A stretch of DNA of 28,919 bases from a virus: IMG/VR virus record IMGVR_UViG_3300037137_000724, positions 1-28,919 of that record, one strand, 5' to 3'. A model generated the notes under the pieces. The model was given only the letters and a program-made list of their open reading frames with translations. It was not told where the DNA came from and did no database searches. Numbering within the stretch: position 1 is the first letter of the stretch; every line of letters starts with the position of its first letter. The translations under genes were made by a program, and so were the position numbers. Shown piece by piece: positions 24,726 through 28,919 of the stretch.

Positions 24726-26480
24726 TCAGCAGGCTCGGGCAGTGCCCGTCCCTGCCGTCACGCCCGTCGGGCAGAGCGTGAACTGGCCGTAGAAGGCCTC
24801 AGCTGCGACCACGGCCGCGTTCTCGAAGGTCTCGGAGAAGAACTTGACGTCGTTCGTCTCGTTGAGAATCGAGTCGCGGACGAGGCCGATGTTCAGCTCG
24901 CCCTGGTCGATGAACAGGATGCCGCCCTCCGGCCAGAGGAGAACCTCTGCGATGTCCGGGAAGTCGACGATGTCACCATCGGTCTGTGCTCCGATGATCT
25001 GCGCGCCGCCCGTGCGGCTGTCGAGGTAGAAGTCCACGGAGACCTGCGTGCGCCGCTGAATCTCTGCCGCGACTCCAGCTCGGTTGTCCACACCGTTCGG
25101 GAACTGCCGCGCATTCTGATCCGCCACGATGAGGTCAGCGAGCCAGGCCGGTGCGAGCGACCGCAGATTCGCGTCCGCCGAGAGGCGGTGCCGCGACCGG
25201 TAGCCCGCCGCGAGACGCAGCAGGTTGTAGACAAGGCCGTCGAACGCCGAGTACGCCTGCGCCGTCTCCGTCGGAACGATCGTTTGCGGGTCGGCGAAGA
25301 CCGCATCGAGAAGGAGCGAGTCTCGCGTGCGAGCTGCCTGGACGCCCAGGAGATCCTGGTACGCCGCGATCAGCTCCGGGAAGGCGATGCTCGCCAGGTT
25401 CCCGGCCTGAAGGCAGGCCGCGATGATGTCTGCCCGCACCTCGGAGTCCGACGGACACTGGACTACGACGCAGTCCTTGGTGAACGTGCCACCTTCGTCC
25501 TGTGCCTCGGTCAGGTGCGTGATCCCGTCCGTCACGTCCGTGGACGCGATGGAGATGTCCGGGTAGTAGCGCAGGCCGCCGCGCGTGGCGTTGAAGCCAG
25601 CGAAAGCGTCCCGCACCGGGCGCTCGGTGACGCCCATGGCGCCGACGTCGTAGCGGATGGTCGAAGGTGCGCACCAGCCGCCGGAGGCCGTGAGAGCCTG
25701 CGGGCCGCGCACCGCGCGGATCTTCTCGTCGTCCGCCTGGATGGAATCACCGTAGAGCTTGCGCTCCTCCGGGTAATCCCACTGGGCGGACGCCACGACG
25801 ACCTTCTGCACGAAGCCAGGAGGTGTCGAGACCATGCCGCGCAGCGAGGTCATCAACGCATGGGCCAGACCTTCACGGTCAAGCTTCTCGCCCTGCGGGA
25901 TGCCCTCGATACCCGCCGAAGCGACGAGGGACACGCCCTCCTCGATCTCGATGGGCTGATGCTTGCGAGGAACTGCGGGCGGCCGATGCCGGAAGGGCTG
26001 GGCCGGAGCAGCAGCAGCGACGACGGCATCAGGTTCAACCGCTAGCTCGGAAGCGCCCTCATGCGAAACCTCGCTTGCAACTTCAGCCGCCGCTTCTGCG
26101 TTCTCTGGCTCGGATGGCTCCGCAGGCTCGGGGTCTGGTTCGCTCGGCTCCGGCTCGGACGGTTCGTCCTCACGCGGCTCCGCAACGGCTTCGGCGACGA
26201 CGCCTGCGTCGGCTGCGATCTCGGCCATGTCGGCCGCGAATCGCTCGCGCTCCTCGGTGCGCTCGCTGAGCGCGACCTTGAGCGCCTTCAGCGTCTCCGC
26301 TCCGGCCTGCGCGAGCGTCTTGCGCTCGTTCAGGTCGGGTGGGTTCTCTACACCTTCAAACGCGGCCCCGGAGGCGATGGCCCCGAAGGCGGCGTTGTAC
26401 TGGTCGATGAGCGAGGAGATGTCCTCGTCGGACATCCCCGCGATCTGCTCTAGATCGACCACGGGAAACAGCGGTTCCAT
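24726..26480 (-). CDS. Major capsid protein (HK97 fold) with N-terminal scaffold-like region
   Basis: 584 residues; ATG 26480 has GGAAGGA 7 nt upstream. Residues 1-100 are helical and acidic (AGMSDEDISSLIDQYNAAFG, LSERTEERERFAADMAEIAA). Residues 101-128 are a Glu/Pro/Ser repeat (EPSEPEPSEPDPEPAEPSEP), 129-160 Ala-rich, and 161-174 basic (FRHRPPAVPRKHQP). The capsid domain follows: LTASGGWCAPSTIRYDV at about 268-284, GGLRYYPDISIASTDVTDGI, EGGTFTKDCVVVQCPSDSEV, and a late GGAQIIGAQTDG and VLLWPEGGILFIDQGELNIG. WCAPS and the -INRGELDLG-like end are typical of actinobacteriophage capsids. The first 190 or so residues probably act as a delta/scaffold domain removed by the protease encoded upstream; no separate scaffold gene is present. 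Confidence 0.9.
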   Translation of the reverse strand: MEPLFPVVDLEQIAGMSDEDISSLIDQYNAAFGAIASGAAFEGVENPPDLNERKTLAQAGAETLKALKVALSERTEERERFAADMAEIAADAGVVAEAVAEPREDEPSEPEPSEPDPEPAEPSEPENAEAAAEVASEVSHEGASELAVEPDAVVAAAAPAQPFRHRPPAVPRKHQPIEIEEGVSLVASAGIEGIPQGEKLDREGLAHALMTSLRGMVSTPPGFVQKVVVASAQWDYPEERKLYGDSIQADDEKIRAVRGPQALTASGGWCAPSTIRYDVGAMGVTERPVRDAFAGFNATRGGLRYYPDISIASTDVTDGITHLTEAQDEGGTFTKDCVVVQCPSDSEVRADIIAACLQAGNLASIAFPELIAAYQDLLGVQAARTRDSLLLDAVFADPQTIVPTETAQAYSAFDGLVYNLLRLAAGYRSRHRLSADANLRSLAPAWLADLIVADQNARQFPNGVDNRAGVAAEIQRRTQVSVDFYLDSRTGGAQIIGAQTDGDIVDFPDIAEVLLWPEGGILFIDQGELNIGLVRDSILNETNDVKFFSETFENAAVVAAEAFYGQFTLCPTGVTAGTGTARAC

Positions 26481-26548
26481 ACTGGTCCTTCCACGAGAAG
26501 TGACTTACACGACTCGCGGTGCCCGTCTGGACGTCCGCTGGCGCTCGG

Positions 26549-26564
26549 TGACCCGTCTGGGTCA
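26549..26564. promoter_or_regulatory. Hairpin in the capsid gene leader
   Basis: Perfect inverted repeat TGACCC, 4-nt loop, GGGTCA, about 70 nt before the capsid start. It would form at the 5' end of a leader from the promoter at 26581-26610. The 9-mer CCCGTCTGG occurs within it and again 30 nt away at 26522-26530. Confidence 0.35.
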
Positions 26565-26580
26565 GCCGCCGTTGCGCAGC

Positions 26581-26610
26581 AGTCTAGGCGAAAGAGCAGA
26601 CGGAGCGCAA
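26581..26610 (-). promoter_or_regulatory. Candidate promoter for the major capsid gene
   Basis: On the minus strand TTGCGC (26605-26610), an 18-nt spacer and TAGACT (26581-26586) resemble sigma70-type -35/-10 elements; the start would be near 26574, giving a leader of about 95 nt. It lies between the tRNA gene and the capsid gene, the largest non-coding stretch here. The -35 match is weak. Confidence 0.35.
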
Positions 26611-26616
26611 GTGCAA

Positions 26617-26687
26617 TAGCGCGGCCGCGATTCGAACGCGAGATTCCGGCGTATGAGACCGGCGTGATGCCATTTCACTACCGCGCG
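26617..26687 (-). tRNA. tRNA-Met (CAU anticodon)
   Basis: 71 nt on the minus strand that folds as a cloverleaf. Acceptor CGCGCGG pairs with CCGCGCT (six of seven pairs; C1 and U72 mismatch), followed by A73. U8-A9; D stem GTGA/TCAC with GG in the loop; anticodon stem CCGGT/GCCGG with loop CTCATAC (U33, CAU, A37); 4-nt variable loop; T stem TCGCG/CGCGG with loop TTCGAAT. CCA is not encoded. A C1 mismatch recalls bacterial initiators (C1-A72), but the anticodon stem lacks three G-C pairs and position 11-24 is U-A, so it is an elongator or a CAU tRNA-Ile2. It starts 11 nt after the glycosyltransferase stop. Confidence 0.85.
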
Positions 26688-26698
26688 GGCGTCGAACC

Positions 26699-27364
26699 CT
26701 AATCGGCGGTGAAGACGGCTGCTCGCCGCGCCGGGTTGCGCCCTTGGTAGCTGCGCTGCTTGACCAGACTCGGCATGAGGTCGGGATGCTCGACGAGACA
26801 CGGAACCGTGGCCCAGACGGCCAGCTTGTGCTGACGAACGAAGCGCCCCACCACCGGATCGTCCCCCAGCGTGCTCATGCGCCTGCGCGCGCGCTCGGCC
26901 ACGTGCTCCTCAGCAAACGGTACGAAGGCTTCAGCCAGCTTGCGCGGCCAGGCGAGCGCGACGGTCGGCACCCAGTTCGCACTGGGCGGAAGTTGCACCC
27001 AGCGGTCTCCGCGCTTGGCTGCCTCCCGTACCCAGCGTCCGTGCAGTCCCATGCCTGGAACGAAGAACGCGACGAGCGTGTCCGGGCGCTCGCGCAGCGC
27101 GTGGTGTGCCCGAGAGTCGAAGTCGCGGACTAGCTTGACGTCGTCCTGGAGCACGAGCCGGTGGCTGACGCCTGGCGGCGTGCGTCGCAGGCACTCGATA
27201 TAGGTGCGGATCGCTGACGGCTTGCCGTTCGGGTCCGGGTCTGTGACGACCTCATAACGCGCCAGCTCTGGCGGTAATACCCGCGAGGGGTGGTGCTGGA
27301 TGACAGTGGAGAGGAGCAAGCCGGGCGGCGGGGGAGAGAGGGCCTTGTGAGCCGTCAGGGTCAC
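26699..27364 (-). CDS. Small glycosyltransferase, GT-A-like (GT25-type pattern)
   Basis: 221 residues from GTG 27364 with no clear ribosome-binding site. The sequence carries STVIQHHPSRVLPPELARYE, then DPNGKPSAIRTYIECLRRTP, and HRLVLQDDVKLVRDF at about residues 69-83, where QDD is the metal/nucleotide-binding DxD-type site after an apolar strand. The C-terminal STLGDDPVVGRFVRQHKLAV and WATVPCLVEHPDLMPSLV complete a pattern seen in short phage glycosyltransferases of the GT25/LPS-type group. Sandwiched between the protease and capsid genes, it may glycosylate the capsid or another virion protein; a host surface target is the alternative. Confidence 0.7.
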   Translation of the reverse strand: MTLTAHKALSPPPPGLLLSTVIQHHPSRVLPPELARYEVVTDPDPNGKPSAIRTYIECLRRTPPGVSHRLVLQDDVKLVRDFDSRAHHALRERPDTLVAFFVPGMGLHGRWVREAAKRGDRWVQLPPSANWVPTVALAWPRKLAEAFVPFAEEHVAERARRRMSTLGDDPVVGRFVRQHKLAVWATVPCLVEHPDLMPSLVKQRSYQGRNPARRAAVFTAD

Positions 27365-27387
27365 CGCCCGGCTACTTGGAACGCACG

Positions 27388-28919
27388 TCAGTCGTCGTAG
27401 AACACAAGCTCGACGAGCATGTTTACGTCATCCTCGCGCTTCAGCGCATACTCGGCTCGCAACGCCTCAGCCATGTCCTCTTCGTCCGGCGGCCCAAGGA
27501 TCAGCGTCGCGATCTCCAGCGACTCGGCTGATGCACTCAGCGCGAGCTGCGAGCGCGTAACCGGGAACCCAGCCACGTTGACGGCGAGCGCCGCCTGAAG
27601 CTCCAGTCCGCCTTCGTATGCACGCCAGTCGCCCGAGGGCGGGCAGGCACGGAAATCGCGGATCTGCTCCGGCGTGGCGTCTGACTTGAGCACGCCGCAG
27701 ACCCATATCCCGAACACGCCGTCGTGCGCGCGACCGAAGGCGACGCAGGTGCCGGTGTGGTCGTAGTGCTTGCGAGCGGCAGCGGCGCCCAGGTGCAAAG
27801 GCGCGTGTCCGGTCCCGATCGTGATGCGCCCGACCGACACCTCGGCACCGTCGTCGCAGAGCATCGCGCCCAGGTGGAACTGCGAGTAGTTCGTACGCGA
27901 GTGCGGCGCGTACATACACGCCGAGTAGGCCCCGTTCGCGCGCCCCGCGTGGCAGGTATTCCAGAGCGCGAGGTGCCCGTAGAACTCACCCGTCGGCAGG
28001 ATCTTGAGCGGCGTCGGCTCGTCGGCCTCGTCGCGGTAGAACCACTCGCGCGGAGGCATGAGCGGAGGTTGCGTCTCTACTGCGCTTGCGACCACTGCGT
28101 TTGCCCAGTCGAGATCGTCACGATGAATCTCGACCGCTCGGATCGCGAAGCCCGAGGCCACCAGCGCCCGATCCTCCACGATGCGGATCGTCGTCTCCTC
28201 GAAGGCGGCGATTGAGGCGAGGCTTGCCCCGCCAATCTTGCCCGCGATGCCGCGCAGGTAGCCGTCAGGAACCATGCCGAGCATGATGCCCAGTAGATCC
28301 TCCTCAGTCATCCCGCTCGGATCAACCTCCTCGTACGTCTTCGCGTCGATGAGCGCCTGCCGATCCATCGGCAGATCGAGACTGACGCCGACGCCGTTCT
28401 CCATCTGACGGATCGCCTCGTCTGCGTCAGGTGAGCCGTCGAAGGTGCCCTCACCCCAGATCACGACCGCCTGCTCGGGCAGATCCGCAGGAAGCAGCCA
28501 GTCCAGTTTGTCGAACTCGGCGAGCGGGATGTGTTCGATGACTTCGATGCGTCCGACCGTCCGCGTCTCGTGCTGGTTCTCGTGGGAAGCGGCGAGCGGA
28601 AGTGGCAAGTCACGCTGGCCGATCTCGCCCGGGATCAGATAGCGACCGTCGCTGGTCGGCGATCCGGCGATGGCGAGCACGCCCTCCCAGGGAGTGCGCT
28701 GCGCTGCGCCCGTGGCTGCGCCGTCCTCGACGGTGATGGTGACGGCTGCGGTGACTCCGTTGTTGTCCATGGCGGCAGGGTAGGCGTTCGGGAGGACGGC
28801 ACTGGCGACCATCTCGTCCGCGGCAGCTGGCTCATCGCCCGAGCCGCCCGAGTATACGAGTGTGCAGCGGCAGTTGATTACCTCCTCGTCAGGAAGATCA
28901 GGGTCGCCCGGATACATCG
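27388..28919 (-). CDS. MuF-like C-terminus fused to capsid maturation protease (5' cut by window)
   Basis: At least 509 residues are visible; the ATG at 28917 is at the window edge and is probably internal. The first residues, YPGDPDLPDEEVINCRCTLV, are the ending of a MuF/SPP1-gp7-type domain, so a portal-MuF or MuF-protease fusion is likely. Residues about 65-240 form a capsid-protease-like domain: PTSDGRYLIPGEIGQRDLPL, PLAASHENQHETRTVGRIEV, VGVSLDLP. Residues about 330-490 carry a recurrent actinobacteriophage C-terminal domain: FYGHLALWNTCHAGRANGAY, HYDHTGTCVAFGRAHDGVFG, SGDWRAYEGGLELQAALAVN and AGFPVTR. It would cleave the capsid delta domain during maturation. Catalytic residues are not assigned here. 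Confidence 0.85.
   Translation of the reverse strand, partial: MYPGDPDLPDEEVINCRCTLVYSGGSGDEPAAADEMVASAVLPNAYPAAMDNNGVTAAVTITVEDGAATGAAQRTPWEGVLAIAGSPTSDGRYLIPGEIGQRDLPLPLAASHENQHETRTVGRIEVIEHIPLAEFDKLDWLLPADLPEQAVVIWGEGTFDGSPDADEAIRQMENGVGVSLDLPMDRQALIDAKTYEEVDPSGMTEEDLLGIMLGMVPDGYLRGIAGKIGGASLASIAAFEETTIRIVEDRALVASGFAIRAVEIHRDDLDWANAVVASAVETQPPLMPPREWFYRDEADEPTPLKILPTGEFYGHLALWNTCHAGRANGAYSACMYAPHSRTNYSQFHLGAMLCDDGAEVSVGRITIGTGHAPLHLGAAAARKHYDHTGTCVAFGRAHDGVFGIWVCGVLKSDATPEQIRDFRACPPSGDWRAYEGGLELQAALAVNVAGFPVTRSQLALSASAESLEIATLILGPPDEEDMAEALRAEYALKREDDVNMLVELVFYDD

Noticed and set aside
26617-26687. Initiator tRNA
   Set aside because: The C1 mismatch is suggestive, but the anticodon stem lacks the three G-C pairs and the 11-24 pair is U-A, as in elongators.

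Overview
The window is part of the genome of a tailed double-stranded DNA phage (Caudoviricetes) with siphovirus morphology. The evidence is a long tape-measure protein, a lambda G/GT-type pair of tail assembly chaperone frames, a distal-tail-like protein, a head-tail connector set, and no sheath gene. High G+C, frequent GTG starts, and head and tail proteins of types I recognise from actinobacteriophages point to an actinobacterial host. This is an inference from recalled family patterns, not from a search. It could equally be a prophage or an uncultured phage contig; no integrase, attachment site or host gene is visible.

Nearly everything lies on the minus strand, so it reads from right to left. 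(1) Head, 28919-23150: a MuF-like tail fused to a capsid maturation protease (cut by the right edge), a small glycosyltransferase, a tRNA-Met(CAU), the major capsid protein with a long N-terminal delta/scaffold-like region, a second head-associated protein, and a probable major tail protein. (2) Fibre and decoration cassette, 23063-15944: a 1204-residue collagen-like fibre, a beta-rich structural protein, a 339-residue collagen-stalk/glycine-rich-tip fibre, a GT-A glycosyltransferase, a small structural protein and a class I methyltransferase. (3) Neck, 15927-13347: a Cys-containing small protein, a Cys-rich head-tail connector, a neck/terminator-like protein, a 56-residue protein and an HK97 gp10-like protein. 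(4) Tail, 13331-2533: chaperone with a probable -1 frameshift, an HNH endonuclease on the opposite strand, tape measure, distal tail, tail hub, a collagen-containing 616-residue fibre, and three further tail-tip or fibre proteins. (5) Modification genes, 2536-272: a GT-B glycosyltransferase and two methyltransferases. The left edge cuts a membrane-anchored coiled-coil protein.

Genes are packed tightly, with many ATGA, GTGA or TAGATG junctions, so translational coupling within long transcripts is likely. The only sizeable non-coding stretches are 26481-26698 (218 nt: tRNA, candidate promoter, hairpin) and 23064-23149 (86 nt: strong hairpin). No stretch over 300 nt lacks a gene.

The most unusual aspect is the combination of three collagen-like Thr-rich fibres with three glycosyltransferases and three methyltransferases, all interleaved with virion genes. 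This suggests a virion-surface glycan-building system acting on the fibres or capsid. A second pattern is a TANNNT hexamer 6-7 nt upstream of five start codons that lack a good ribosome-binding site, including the lone plus-strand gene; this may mark leaderless promoters.
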